Below are positions 10,341 to 21,587 of a stretch of DNA of 64,000 nt, piece by piece. A program made the translations under genes and the position numbers. Location: assembly GCA_951804985.1 (NCBI GenBank), contig OX638131.1, positions 86,812,349 to 86,876,348 of the forward strand. Direction: 5' to 3'. The first letter of the stretch is position 1; each line of letters opens with the position of its first letter. Source of the stretch: Dryomyza anilis (taxonomy: Eukaryota > Arthropoda > Insecta > Diptera > Dryomyzidae). The notes beneath the pieces are model-generated. The model saw only the letters and a program-made list of their open reading frames with translations, had not been told where the DNA came from and did not search any database.

Positions 10341-11700
10341 AAATTGAGGCCAGTTTGAATGAGTAATTTAAAATAAATAGAAATTAGTTTAACTGAAAAT
10401 ATCGAAAATTAAAAATAAGGAAAATAATATTTTATTTGGTATAATTCAATTATTTTGTTAATACGATATTTTTTAATCGATGCAGAATAGTCTTTAGTTT
10501 ATTAAAAATTATAATTGTAATTTATAATTTTTTTAAAACAGTATTCTAATCAAATATATATTCTTGAAAAGCATGACTTCCCGAGTCGATTTACTCATGT
10601 CCGTCTGTCTAGCTGTAGCCATATACGCCATAACTTGAGAAATACTGCTCCAAATGCGATGAAATTTAGTAAAAAAAATTTAAAGACAAACAGTAATATT
10701 AAGTTCAAAAAAGAGCTTAATTTGTCAACTGTGACGCGCACCTCCCATACAACTCGTAACGTTTTCAATACGCATTTAAAGTCTGTGTTGGAAATGTGGA
10801 CACCTAAAATCAAAACGAAATAAAATACCAACATCGAATTCGGCAGAACAAGACGACCAACCAGTATATGTTGTATACCCCTCTGTTAGGACCAATATAG
10901 ATAGATGCGCAGGAGTAGATGGAGTGCTTCAAGTTCTCATTAATTACGACTCACGCATTTTTGCGTAAATAGAATTTTTGTTTGTGCCTTTACTGCACAG
11001 TGGTATAAAACGCAATAAAATTAGCAAAATTCATATTTGCACAAATTCCGAATGGCACAAAAGACAACTTCGTTTGTGCCATTCGGTACACTGTGCGTGC
11101 GACAAATGCACGTTTCAAATTTATGCCAGCATTTAACTTGAAATGTTCGGACGTTAGCAACGGACGTTAACGGTCGGTGACGAACGGTGTCGTATAAGTT
11201 CGGTTGGACGGTCGACTCAATTGTGCTATAATTTCTGGGGGTGTGTGTGGCTGCGTGTGGTATGGTTGTTGCTCTTTTTGTTGGTGTTAGAAAATAATAT
11301 TGCATTTTCATAGACTGTTTGGATCCTTTTCAAAGGCTCACTGATTTGTGCTGCACAGATGCATCTGGGCAATAGGGCACAAAAAAACGTATTTGTACAC
11401 TGAGTGAAAGAAATGTTCGTATAAGAAGTATATAGTTATTTTAAAAAGTTCTGTATTTTGTTTTTAAAATTGTTCATTCATGTGTTAAGCTTTGGAGAAT
11501 TAGGGATTCGAAAAGTATTCCTAAAACAATAAAAAATTACTCCGAAACAAACTGACGTCTTGCTTTTAGTGACACACTTTACAGTGTTCATCAAATAAAA
11601 TATAGGTGCGCAACTACCACTCTTTGATTCCCCACAAAAAAAGTCTTGTTGTAAAAAAAAAATAATATTTCGCGGATTTCGAGAAGAATCGCGTGTCTAT
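10341..11700. other. AT-rich spacer, repeat fragment and unique stretch
   Basis: 10341-10555 is AT-rich. 10560-10800 is a fragment of the TACCCTACACC family (CATGTCCGTCTGTCT, AACTTGAGAAATACTG, ACCTCCCATACAA), forward strand as at 45.5 kb. 10900-11310 is unique-looking sequence. 11310-11700 shows nothing further. The minus frame 11021-11311 has no domain. Confidence 0.5.
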
Positions 11701-11705
11701 TCTTT

Positions 11706-12860
11706 GGTTCGAACTGTACTGTACTGAACATGTACTTTGTTATTGTTTACTTCGATCACTTGCGTAGCGGTAAATACCAACACAACAACAAACACACGTC
11801 TTCCGCTGAGTACTATTAATGTGCAACCAGAATCGCATTAAATACAACAACACGTATTCGTGCTTGCGATCGAGTTTTTCGAGGAACTACAACAAAAAAT
11901 TCGTGGGTGAACTTTGCATGAATTTTGTTATTGTTTTTTTAGATCAATTGCGTAATGGTAAATCCAATACAACAACAACAAACATACGACTACTGTTGTG
12001 TTCAATTCAAGTACAATCGAGTTTTTCGAGAAACTTCAAAAAAAACCGACTACGTGGGTTGTGTTGTACAACAACATGTTGTTGTTGGGTGTAACGATGG
12101 ATGGCTGCAAATTTTTTGTTGCCAAAAAAAAAATTATTGTTGTGCAAAAAAGTAAAAATAATATTTCGTTGAACAGCGCTTCTTTGGTCCGCACCTTACA
12201 TATATTTTGTTATAGTTACTTTCGATCACTTGCGTAGCGTTATATTCAACACAACAACAGACACACGTCTTCTGCTGAGTTCAATTCAAGTGCAACAACA
12301 ATCGCAAAAGAATACAACAACACGTATCCGTGCTCGCGATCGAGTTTTTCGAGGAACTATAACAATAAAAAAATTCGTGGGTGAACTTTGCATGAATTTT
12401 GTTATTGTTTTCTTCGACCACTTGCGTAGCGGTAAATCCAGTACAAGAACAAACACAAATCTTCTGCTTAGAGCAGAACACGTGTAAGTCTTCTCAAGTG
12501 CAACAAGCATCGCATACGAATACTACAACACGTAACAGAGCGCACGATCGAGTTATTCGAGGAACTACAGCAAACAAAATTCGTGGGTAGTGTTGTACAA
12601 CAAGATGTTGTTGATGGGGGTAAGAATGGATAACAAACTGCAAACTTCTTGTGGACAAAAAACATCTTGTTTTATAAAAAAGAAAAAAAAAATACTTCTC
12701 GGAAAGGCAGACTCGCGGAACGGCATAATTTGCCCTACTCTGCATGAATTTTGTTTGTTCAATAACTTGCGTAACAATCGCATACGAATACAACTACACA
12801 TATCCAAGTTCGCGAACGAGTTTTTCGAGGAACTACAACAAAGTTTAAATTTCATTTAAT
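11706..12860 (+). repeat. CAACAA-rich tandem repeat with a higher-order unit
   Basis: Two nested periods. Sub-units carry CGATCGAGTTTTTCGAGGAA and TTCGTGGGTG, preceded by TTTTGTTATTGTTT and ACTTGCGTAGCGG. Sub-units at about 11706 and 12175 resemble each other, as do those at about 11910 and 12380, giving a ~470 bp higher-order repeat. A fifth partial sub-unit is at 12740-12860. A diverged relative is at 56480-56690. The many overlapping open frames in all frames reflect the CAA/TTG composition. Confidence 0.75.
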
Positions 12861-13009
12861 ACAATTGGAAATACCCCGACTGGAATTATAATTTCCTCTC
12901 AATGTTTATTCGATTGATGTACCATCAAAAGCTAGTACATGACCGATATTATATGACTTTTTATTAAAAAATGCAAAAAAAAACCGCAATTTCTTTCTGT
13001 GTACCTTTT

Positions 13010-14030
13010 AAGTACGCACAGCCTCCTCCAATTTGGCTAACAATTTAGACCCAGTTCAGTAGTTGCGGCACACGCATGAACTCTCTTTCTCTATCTCATT
13101 CCATCTCTATCCTGCGTACGTTTCCGATATTTACGAGGACATCAGCTGCTGCTCTTGGCAACGCAATCGAGTCGTGCAACGAATGTCGCAGTCAACAGCA
13201 GTGGCGAAGGCAGCTTCACCATCGAAGTCGATGGCAACAGCAGCAACACATCACAAAATAATTACGAGCAATCCAGAGGATACTCGAAAGGATGCAGCAG
13301 GATATGCGTCGAGAGGCACACAGTTCCGGCAACGTGTGGCACGCAACAGGAACGCAATGCAACGCCAATTGCTTTGCGGTGATTGAGTTGCAAACGTTTT
13401 GCAATAGTTGTTACTTTTTTTGTTGTTGTTTCTAAAATTGTTGTTGGCCGAAATATACATTTTTGCAGGCCACACAAATTGTCACAAACCCTTTGCTGGA
13501 ATTGCAACTGCGTGCTTTTACTCTTTTCTCTGCTTCTCCTCCATCGTCCTGCAGAAGATTTACAATGCCACATGAATGCGCGTCGTGCCGCGCAGCAAAT
13601 CACGGTCGAACATGTGGCCGACTCAGTGGCTGTTGATGCTGCTGCTGCTGCACCAACTGGTTGGATGGCTAAATGCCTGACTAACTGCCTCTTGGGCAGC
13701 AGGGAACCTCATGATTTGACAATAAATGCAATGACTACAAATGCACCGCGTGCGCAAAAATTTGCTGCCAACAACAAAAATTCACGTGCGCTGCTGGCGC
13801 TTTAGACAGACATCTGAGTTTATTGGATGAATTGAAAAAAAAAAAAAAACAAAAAATCATTGCAACCAATATCATCAACAACATGTGCACCAACAACAGC
13901 AAAAATGAGTGGAAGAACTTTGGGCATCAGTCGTTGGCATGTTGTTTATGTCAGCAACAGCAACCACAGTGTCACCAACAATTTCGGGGACCAGCACAGT
14001 AACAGATTTCATTAAAAAAAAAGGGTTCTG
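13010..14030. other. GC-richer island with candidate coding stretch
   Basis: Unique-looking sequence rich in CAG/CAA codon runs. Frames 13063-13386, 13155-13382 and 13383-13805 are open on the plus strand. Without a recognised domain, splice sites or a homologue this remains intergenic by default; the best stretch is listed separately. Confidence 0.35.
13155..13382 (+). other. Candidate exon-like open frame, unrecognised
   Basis: I do not recognise this. Read in this frame the third codon positions are C- or G-ended more often than in the AT-rich surroundings (AAC AGC AGT GGC GAA GGC AGC TTC is one stretch). The peptide includes SGEGSFTIEVDGNSSN and looks protein-like. The frame ends in TGA at 13380. 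It has no ATG start: the listed start is TTG, so it would need an upstream exon. A possible acceptor AG lies at 13144, after a weak pyrimidine tract. A second plus-strand frame over the same bases is also open, which weakens the case. Confidence 0.15.
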
Positions 14031-14037
14031 CAGGGAA

Positions 14038-15720
14038 TGCAATAATATTCTAGAACTGAAGAAGAATTTGTCGTGATTGCAAATACAAGAGTTTTATATA
14101 AACTTCATTTTAATTATAGAATATATTTTCTTTTTAATAATAATGAAAAATTTTCTTAATGGTAAGAAAAACTTTTTCTAAATATAATATTAAGAAAGGC
14201 TATTTCTTAATATTAATTAAAAATTATTCTTAATTTCAAGATAAACAGTTACTTCATTCTAAGAAAATCAATCACCTAATAATTTAGAGCGTACTACTAA
14301 ATGCCTATTTTCATTGTTTTTTTTTGTAAAGAAATTAAGAAATGTTTTACTGGATTCACAGAATTTATTAATAGACATTTTATTTTCATTTAAAAATCAC
14401 AGTCCAGAGAGTCTAAACAAATCAACACAAAAAGTGTGTCGTTCTGCTTGGAGAGCAAAATCCTCTAGAACTGAAGAAGAATTTGTCGTGATTAAATAGT
14501 AGTATTTTATATAAACTTTAATTTAATTATAGAATATATTTTCTTAATATTATGTAAAAAAAATCTAAATAGTAAGAAAAACCTTTTTTTAAAATAATAT
14601 AATTTCCTAATATATATAATGTAAAAAAAAAATATTTCTTATTATTAAGAAAAACTACTTCTTGATATAAAGAAAAACAATTTCTTAATATTAAGTAAAA
14701 CAATTTCATAATCATTGAAATGCTTATACTACCAGAAAAAGTAATATTCTTGTATTTTATAAAAAAGCAAGAAATATTCTTCTGGATTCGCAGACATTTA
14801 TTTAAAGACTATTAATGTTCACATGAAACTCACAGACTTCAAGAGTCTAGACAAATCGAAGCATTTCTCGTTCTGCAGGGAGTGCAATAATCTTCTAGAA
14901 CTGAAAAACAATTTATATTGATTGAAAAATATTAGATTTTTATATAAATGACTTTAATTATAGAAATTATTTTTATTATTTTTGAAAAATATTTCTTAAT
15001 ATTAATAAAAACTATTTCTTAATATTAAGACAAAGCTATTTCTTAATGTTAAGAAAAAGCTATTTTCTAATATAAAGAAAAACAATTCCATAACACTAAG
15101 AAACACTATTTCTTATTATTATTAAGAAAAACAAATTCTTATGATTAAGAAAAATTATTTCTAAATATAAAGAAATAGTATTTCTTAATATAAAGAAAAA
15201 CAATTTCTTAATATTAAATATATTTTTCTATATTTCTTATTATTATTAAGAAAAACTAATTCTAATGATTAAGAAAAATTATTTCTAAATATAAAGAAAA
15301 AGTATTTCTTAATATAAAGAAAAACAATTTCTTAATATTAAGAAAAAAAACAATCTCCTATTAATTAAAATTTTGCATTATAACAAAAGTATTTTTTCTA
15401 GTTTTTTTTTAAATTCTTCTGGATTCGCAGACATTCATTTATACACCCAGAAAAAAATACTATATAAATAATAGTTTTTTACTATTAAAAATAGTCAATA
15501 GGATAAATTATTATTTTAATCGGAAAATACCATTAAATACTAGAAAATACCATGACATTGCCATTGAGTTTATATGAAAAGATTTATTTTTTGTATACTA
15601 TTGAATTAATATTTATCCCATTGACCAATTTTAATGGTATTTGAGCGAATTTTTTTCTGGGTGTAGACGATTTATTTCCATTCAAAAATTACAGACTAAA
15701 AGAATCTAAACAAACTAATA
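14038..15720 (+). repeat. ~415 bp satellite with internal AAGAAA/TTTCTT palindromic units
   Basis: The block TCTAGAACTGAAGAAGAATT plus TTTTATATAAA and ATAGAATATATTTTCTT occurs near 14050, 14462 and 14895. A second landmark, CTGGATTC-x-CAGA followed by CATTTATT, lies near 14349, 14782 and 15419. Between these the DNA is filled with short units of TTTCTTAATATTAAGAAA type, nearly self-complementary. The third copy is split by a MITE at 15444-15663. Confidence 0.8.
15444..15663 (+). mobile_element. MITE with CACCCAGAAAAAAAT termini, copy 1
   Basis: 220 bp with 15 bp perfect terminal inverted repeats (CACCCAGAAAAAAAT) and TA on both sides (15442-15443, 15664-15665). It interrupts the ~415 bp satellite. 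The equivalent uninterrupted site is visible near 14360 and 14795. No coding capacity. The TA duplication fits the Tc1/mariner group, but the superfamily is not proven. Copies 2 and 3 are at 16768-16984 (inverted) and about 47942-48162. Confidence 0.9.
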
Positions 15721-15989
15721 AAAGATTTAGCTTATTGTTGCCTAACAATTTGGAATTTTAACAAAAAGAACCAGGGGAGCAACATAAGACCTCATACCAT
15801 AATTTTTTGTTCTGTCTCCACAACTTTTCTTATAGTATTCGTTACATAATCCATATATGTCTCATCTTACTCTTCATCACCAACTATTTCCTAAGAAATA
15901 TTTGTTTTGAGGAAATATATATTTTACCTAAATCTCTCTTTTATCCCCATCTTCAATATTATCTATAAAGTTGATTTCGAAAACCTCTC

Positions 15990-16400
15990 TTGCATTATCT
16001 TTCACCATCGTCATCAGCAAATGAAGCATCTGTCGCGTTGTCTTCGTTGTGTCTCGTGTCACGCTCTGCGGTTACACTTAGCGGTCGATCGTCTTCACTG
16101 CAACTCTTCAGCTTAAACTTTGGCCAACTTTCTTCTAAGCCAACTGCCTGCCACACAGTTGGCTCAGTTGTTTTTTTTTTTTTGCTGCCGTTTAGCGCCA
16201 ATAAATCAATTTGATTTATTTGCAAAGACATATCTTTGCACATTTCGCATTGTTTCTGATTGCTTTTTTGTATCTTTAGTCGTTCGTGAATCAAGCAGAG
16301 ACCGTGCAGTTCACGCTGTGGATGCTTCAAAATATGACAAAGTTCATGACAATAACAGTCATGCTAACAACAGCACAACTATAATCTTTTTTTTTCTATA
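15990..16400. other. Unique-looking island, no gene seen
   Basis: GC-richer stretch with CTGTCGCGTTGTCTTCG and CGGTCGATCG segments. The minus frame 15995-16330 (111 codons) has no recognisable domain. 16400-16767 is AT-rich with nothing recognised. Confidence 0.35.
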
Positions 16401-16767
16401 GACCTTATATACCATACCATTGCATCAGAGAACATTAGACAAATTTTATGTGAATAAGACTAAAGGTCTGTTTAAATAAATATTAGTACTTATCTGCGAA
16501 TTAAACAAATAAAAAACAAATATATAATATGTATTTTTTCTTGCAAAAGAATAACTTCTTTGAATCAAGAAGAATCTCATGCGTTATTTCGGACAAGAAA
16601 TGTTCATTCATTATTTTATTCTTAATTAGCAGACGTTATTTGCTGGTTATAAGCGTATTTTTCTCAAACCAAATAAGTTATTACCATGGAGAAATAAATT
16701 ATCATAAAATAAATAAGTATTTTTCGTTAAGAAATAATAGTTTGAATCTACAGCTCTGAAATACGTA

Positions 16768-16984
16768 CACCCAGAAAAAAATTCCCTCAAATCCCATTAA
16801 AGTTGGTCAATAGGACAATTATTGATTTTATAGTATACAAAAAATAAATCCTTTCAATAAACTGAATGGCAATGCCATGGTATTTCTAGTATTTAATGGT
16901 ATTTTCCGATTAAAATAATAATTTATCCTATTGACTATTTTTAATAGTAAAAAACTATTATTTATATAGTATTTTTTCTGGGTG
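16768..16984 (-). mobile_element. MITE with CACCCAGAAAAAA termini, copy 2
   Basis: 217 bp, inverted relative to copy 1, flanked by TA at 16766-16767 and 16985-16986. Its interior TGGTCAATAGG and AATGGCAATGCCATGG segments match copy 1 in reverse. It lies directly beside a SINE fragment. Confidence 0.9.
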
Positions 16985-16986
16985 TA

Positions 16987-17050
16987 GACTGAGCTCTCTC
17001 ACTATTTAAACTGTGCGTGTTTTATTTGGGATCTACAGTTGAATTGCTAG
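16987..17050 (-). mobile_element. SINE fragment
   Basis: CTGAGCTCTCTCACTATTT, CTGTGCGTGTTTTATTT and GGGATCTACAGTT align with 4398-4465 of the nearly full-length SINE, with a small deletion. Only about 60 bp remain; the other end was probably lost when or before the adjacent MITE inserted. Confidence 0.6.
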
Positions 17051-17672
17051 GCTAATAGCTAATATTGGAAATTAAAAATTTTTTGAATATACTAAAGTAA
17101 ATTGCATTTAAAAAAACAATTCCTAGTATTCTTCTTCATCTTAACATTTTACTATCGATTACTTCAAGAAAATAAATTGTCGTATTATTTTCTAGCCAAT
17201 TATATTAGTAGCGTACAGTAATCACTATTGAAATAAGAAGAATTCTCTGATATAACACTTAAAATAAAAAATATTCTTTTCTTGTCAAAAAAAAACATCT
17301 TATTCAAATTAAGAAGAATGTCAAGCATTTTTTTTTTGTCTGTTAGTCATGGAATTTTTACATAACATGAAATTTTAATTGCCAACAAATTTTCACTCAT
17401 AATATTAATAATTTACATTACTCAAGCTTAAAGGAAAGAAGTATACGATAAATATTGAGTCGTATACTACTTGATTATTAGAAGTTAATATCCTGTCGTG
17501 TATAGCCTATCCACTGCGACTTCAGAAATCGATATTTTGAATTTAAAATTACTTACAATTCGGAAACCGTCAATTTTTATTTAGAATAATACATTTTTAA
17601 ATATAAAAAATTAATTATAATAATTCAGTTGTAATTCAGATAAGTCAAATTTAATTTTGAAATCGACAAGTG
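17051..17672. other. AT-rich sequence, nothing recognised
   Basis: A/T-rich DNA with scattered AAGAA/TTCTT words that recall the 14-15 kb satellite, but no clear periodic unit. Confidence 0.4.
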
Positions 17673-18087
17673 CACAGAAAAAAAAATCTTCAATAAATGT
17701 ATCATTCATAAATATTATAAAAAAAATCGAAAAAAAAGTGTTGTAAAAAGTGTATTTAAAAAATAGCAGTAAAAAAATTATCCCAACAAAAAATTTTTCG
17801 GACAAAAAAAAAAATTCCCGAAAAAATTTTTTTTGTTAGAAAAACAAAATTTGTTCGAAAACAAAATTTTTAGAAAAAAAAATTTATTCGAAAAAAAAAT
17901 TGTTTGAAAAAAAATGTTTTCGGAAAAATAATTTGTTCGAAAAAAAAAATTTTTTTCGAAAAAAATTTGTTCGCAAAAAAATAAAATTCAAAAAAAAAAA
18001 AAAGTTTCGAAAAAAACATTATTTTCTAAAATATATTTATTATAAATATAACTTTTTATTAATAAAAAGTTGTAATTATAATAAATA

Positions 18088-19622
18088 CTAGCTGGACCCG
18101 TGCACAGCTGCGCCCGTGCTAAGTTTTTGTAATTGCAAAACTATATGGTTTATAAAGTGTGGATACATTTACGCCCCTTTTAGTGCAAGCCTAGTCACTA
18201 TTTTTTCCGCCCATTTTCGCTTTCATTATACTTTACTATTAAACATTTTAAAATGATCCTTCGTTTTGATTTGTACAACTCTGCTCTTAGTACGTCAGGA
18301 GTTAGCATTTTTAAAAAGTGAGTTATGTGGGAGGTGCTACGCCCCATTGTCCCATTACGTCCACATTTTAAGTGACAATGTTTAATATAATCGTTTGTTT
18401 CGATTTTTATAACTCTAAGTAAAGAGTTCTAGAAATTTTTGTTATATGAGAGATGCCACGCCCAGTTGTGCAATCCCGCCCATATTCTACGTGACGATTG
18501 GAGTTTTAAATATGAAACATTTGTTTTCATTATTATAACACAACTCTTAGTATGTCAGGAGTTATAGCAATTTTAAGTTTAGTTTTGGCTATATGGGAGG
18601 TGCCACGTCCTTTAATCTAATCCCGCTCACATTCTACGTGACGATTGGAGGTTGTAATATAAACCTTAGTTTCGATTTATATAACTCTAATCTTAGTAAG
18701 TCAGGAGTTATAGCATTTTTATAGTTTTCGTCATACAGAAAGGGCACTCCCTTTTGTCCATTTCTGCCCTGATTTGTAAAAAAGATAAAGAACTTCAATA
18801 TACGTCACTGAGCCAAATTTCCTGACTGTGCTTATCACCGATATTTTTAATTAAAATTTAAATTTTGCCACGGCCATTTGCGTACCTTAGGAGGCGAATT
18901 TCAATAAATCCCTTTGTAGTGCACACATACGTCAAGAGATGAACACCCTGCCCAAATTTCATAGTCCTAGGGTAATATTTATATATATTCGATTTTCCGG
19001 CTTTTCGACTTTTCTTTTTTCCTATACCACTCTTGCATTGACACGAACAAAATACAAAATAAATTAAGCAAATTTGTCTGTTCGTTTTCTCGTGATGCTC
19101 TGGCACACACACAAAAAAATATCACCAAAAATTTCACCAACTACCAGTATTAATCATATTGATGATTTCATTCATTGAACTAAAATCGTATTTTTTCAGT
19201 GTTTTTCATTTTTCATATTTTTTATATCAAGAAATTTCAAACAAAAATTGGTCTCCATTTACACATTTACGTATTTATAATTCTTATAGGATTTATGATA
19301 TTTAAATTAATGTGGTTTCATAAACAAAATTCATCAATATCATGTACATTATTCATTAATATCATGAAATGGAGTCTTCGCATAATTAGCAATTAAATAT
19401 TATAACTCGTATAAGAATAATAAATACATAAATGTGTAGATGGAAACAAATCTGTGTTTGAAATTAAATGTTAAAAAAAATATTGAAAATGAAAAACATT
19501 TAAAAAATACGATTTTAGTTCAATGAATGAAATCATCAATACGATGAATACTGGTAATTGGTGAAATTTTTTGCGATATTTTTTTGTGTGCACACAGAAC
19601 ATTTCATTTTTATATATATAGA
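18088..19622 (-). mobile_element. Non-autonomous Helitron, inserted in copy A
   Basis: On the minus strand it begins TCTATATATATAAAA and ends GGGTCCAGCTAG. It is flanked by A before TC and T after CTAG, with no target duplication. These are the defining features of Helitrons (5' TC, 3' CTRR, insertion between A and T). A GC-rich near-palindrome (GCGCAGCTGTGC) lies about 10 bases inside the CTAG end, where Helitrons carry a hairpin. The interior has diverged ~140 bp tandem units (GGGAGGTGCCACG at about 18329, 18448, 18595). No Rep/helicase frame is present. It carries a fold-back MITE at 19109-19589. Confidence 0.8.
19109..19589. mobile_element. Fold-back MITE nested in the Helitron
   Basis: About 481 bp whose first and last ~90 bases are inverted repeats with few mismatches. 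They begin ACACAAAAAAATATC and pass through TTTCACCAACTACCAGTATT and GATGATTTCATTCATTGAAC. GCACAC is on both sides (19103-19108 and 19590-19595), a possible 6 bp target duplication, though CA-richness makes this uncertain. TIRs resemble the outer ends of copy C at 34.3 kb (CACCAACT segment), suggesting one superfamily. Confidence 0.8.
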
Positions 19623-19984
19623 TATTATAAAACATTTTACTAATTTATGCATGTCGAGCAAGCACTATTTAAGAAATAACACACAAGAACTACTTGAGAA
19701 TTGAGAAGTACGGCAAAAAATGAATGAAAAATAAATATTTTTATAAAAATTTGGTTTAATGAACAGCGTTCTTCAATATGATGAACATTTTATATTTTGT
19801 TTTATTAATATGATGAAACGTATTCATCACATACAGTTTATCATATTGAAGAACAGTTTTTCGACAGTTACCAAGTGTTCTTCATATTTCTGATAGCAGT
19901 CATAACTTTGATGGTGTTAGTCATCTTCAATCATAGTTTGAAGAACGGAATTCATCAAAATGATGTACATTGTTTTTCTGTGTA

Positions 19985-21190
19985 TAATTCAGAAACCATC
20001 AAATATAAATCAGAAATCAACATTTATATTTCAAAAACATCAATAGTATTTCAGAATATAACAAAAGTTAATTTATACGAAATTCCTCGCAACTTATATG
20101 AATTACAATTGACGTATTCTGCAATACATTTGTAGATTTCTGATTTTTATTTGATTATGCTGGAATATATTTCATACTTTCTGCATTCTAATTGATATAT
20201 TTTTTTAATTACAATTAGTCATAGTGTCTCACTGTATCTGTGACTTTGTAGCAATTGTCGAAATGTATCTTTAAAATATATACATGGCAAAAATATTTTC
20301 CTTGCGGCCACCGATTTATGGTACATTTTCACAAAACAATTACGGAAATCACCGAAAGCAAAAACAAACAATACAACAACACAATCACAGGAACTTTGAG
20401 TATGCGTTATGCAAAATACCAAAAATACGATAATTTATTTCCTCAGTTTCAGTTACGCAAAAGTATCTGCAGCAACAACGACGACTACGACGATGTTGAA
20501 CGGAACAAAGGCAAATTTTTTGTAGTATTTGTTGTTGTTGTTGTTATTATTATATTTGTTGTTGTGTTTATTATATTTTGATCACAAATTTAATTCCATC
20601 CGGCGCCAAGCCGGATGAATGCAATGCAATGCGAACGGGTGCACGTTGCGTTCCGTATTCCGTATTTCGTATTCAAGGCTTCTTCGGGGCTGCATCTACG
20701 CGATAAATGCGCGGATTTGACTTCAACTGCAGATGCAGTTGTTGTTGTTGTTGTTGTTGTTGCACGAGTACATCCGTTATCCTTTGTGCTCAAAAGAATC
20801 ATATTTTTTATTTAATAGTTTAATTTGGAATGTGTGCGCAAAAATATTTTTAATATAAATTTCTCTTTCGCACACACACTCGACTCGAGCACTGTTGAAA
20901 TGTTGAAACGTTTTTTGATATCGATGTTGATTTCTGAAAGTGCACAACTTGTAGATGACACTTCACAAATTATTACAATTTAACTGAGTTGTATTGCAAA
21001 GGATGTGGAATGGCAGACATATTGGAGGATACCGAAATACAAAATGGTTGAAGAACAAAGATATGAAAAAGAAAAATTATAAAAATATAGTATAAAAAAA
21101 TAAAGTAGAAAAATATAAAAGAAGCTATAAAATGAAGAAAGACATATTTATATATTCGACAACTTTTTAAAAATGAGCAAAATATTTCTT
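19985..21190. other. AT-rich spacer and unique-looking island
   Basis: 19985-20200 is AT-rich with repeated AATCAGAAA/TTTCAGAAT words. 20210-20960 is more complex, with a (GTT)n run at 20737-20762 and a perfect 7 bp hairpin ATCCGGC/GCCGGAT around 20598-20616. Open frames at 20255-20581 and 20615-20815 end in GTT-derived valine runs and show no domain. 20960-21190 is AT-rich. Confidence 0.4.
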
Positions 21191-21587
21191 CACAGAAAAT
21201 ACAATTTACATCATATTGATGAATTCCGTTCTTCAAACCATGATTCATTGTATTGAAGAACCATTCATAATATTAATGACTAACGACATCAATGTTATGA
21301 ATGCTATCATAAATATGAAGAGTGCTTGGTAACTGTCGAAAAAGTGTTCTTCAATATGATGAACTGTATGTGAAGAATACGTTTCATCATATTAATGAAC
21401 AAGAACATAAAATACAACATATTTTACTTCATATTGAAGAATGCTGTTCATCAAACCAAATTTCAATCGAAATATTGATTTTTCGTTCATTTTTTGCCGT
21501 ACTTCTCAGTTCTCAAGTAGTTCATTTATGTTATTTCTTATATAATGATGCCTAGACTTGTATAAATTAGTAAACTGTTCTATAATA

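Larger units (their letters stand above)
17673..19984 (+). mobile_element. Inverted-repeat host element, copy A, split by a Helitron
   Basis: The outer parts match copy C (34276-35214): a CACAGAAAAAAAA end at 17673, a CGAAAAAAAATTT low-complexity stretch (17800-18030), TTTATGCATGTCGAGCAAGC (19646), ATATGATGAAACGTATTC (about 19812), GTTTGAAGAACGGAATTC (19937) and a TTTTTCTGTGTA end near 19984. Bases 18088-19622 are a Helitron insertion, so the element itself is about 780 bp. No protein is encoded; open frames in this family come from the same non-coding repeat. Confidence 0.75.

Noticed and set aside
13383..13805. 140-codon plus-strand open frame with a hydrophobic start
   Set aside because: Composition reflects TTGTTGTT and GCTGCTGCT runs; no signal cleavage site or domain that I recognise.
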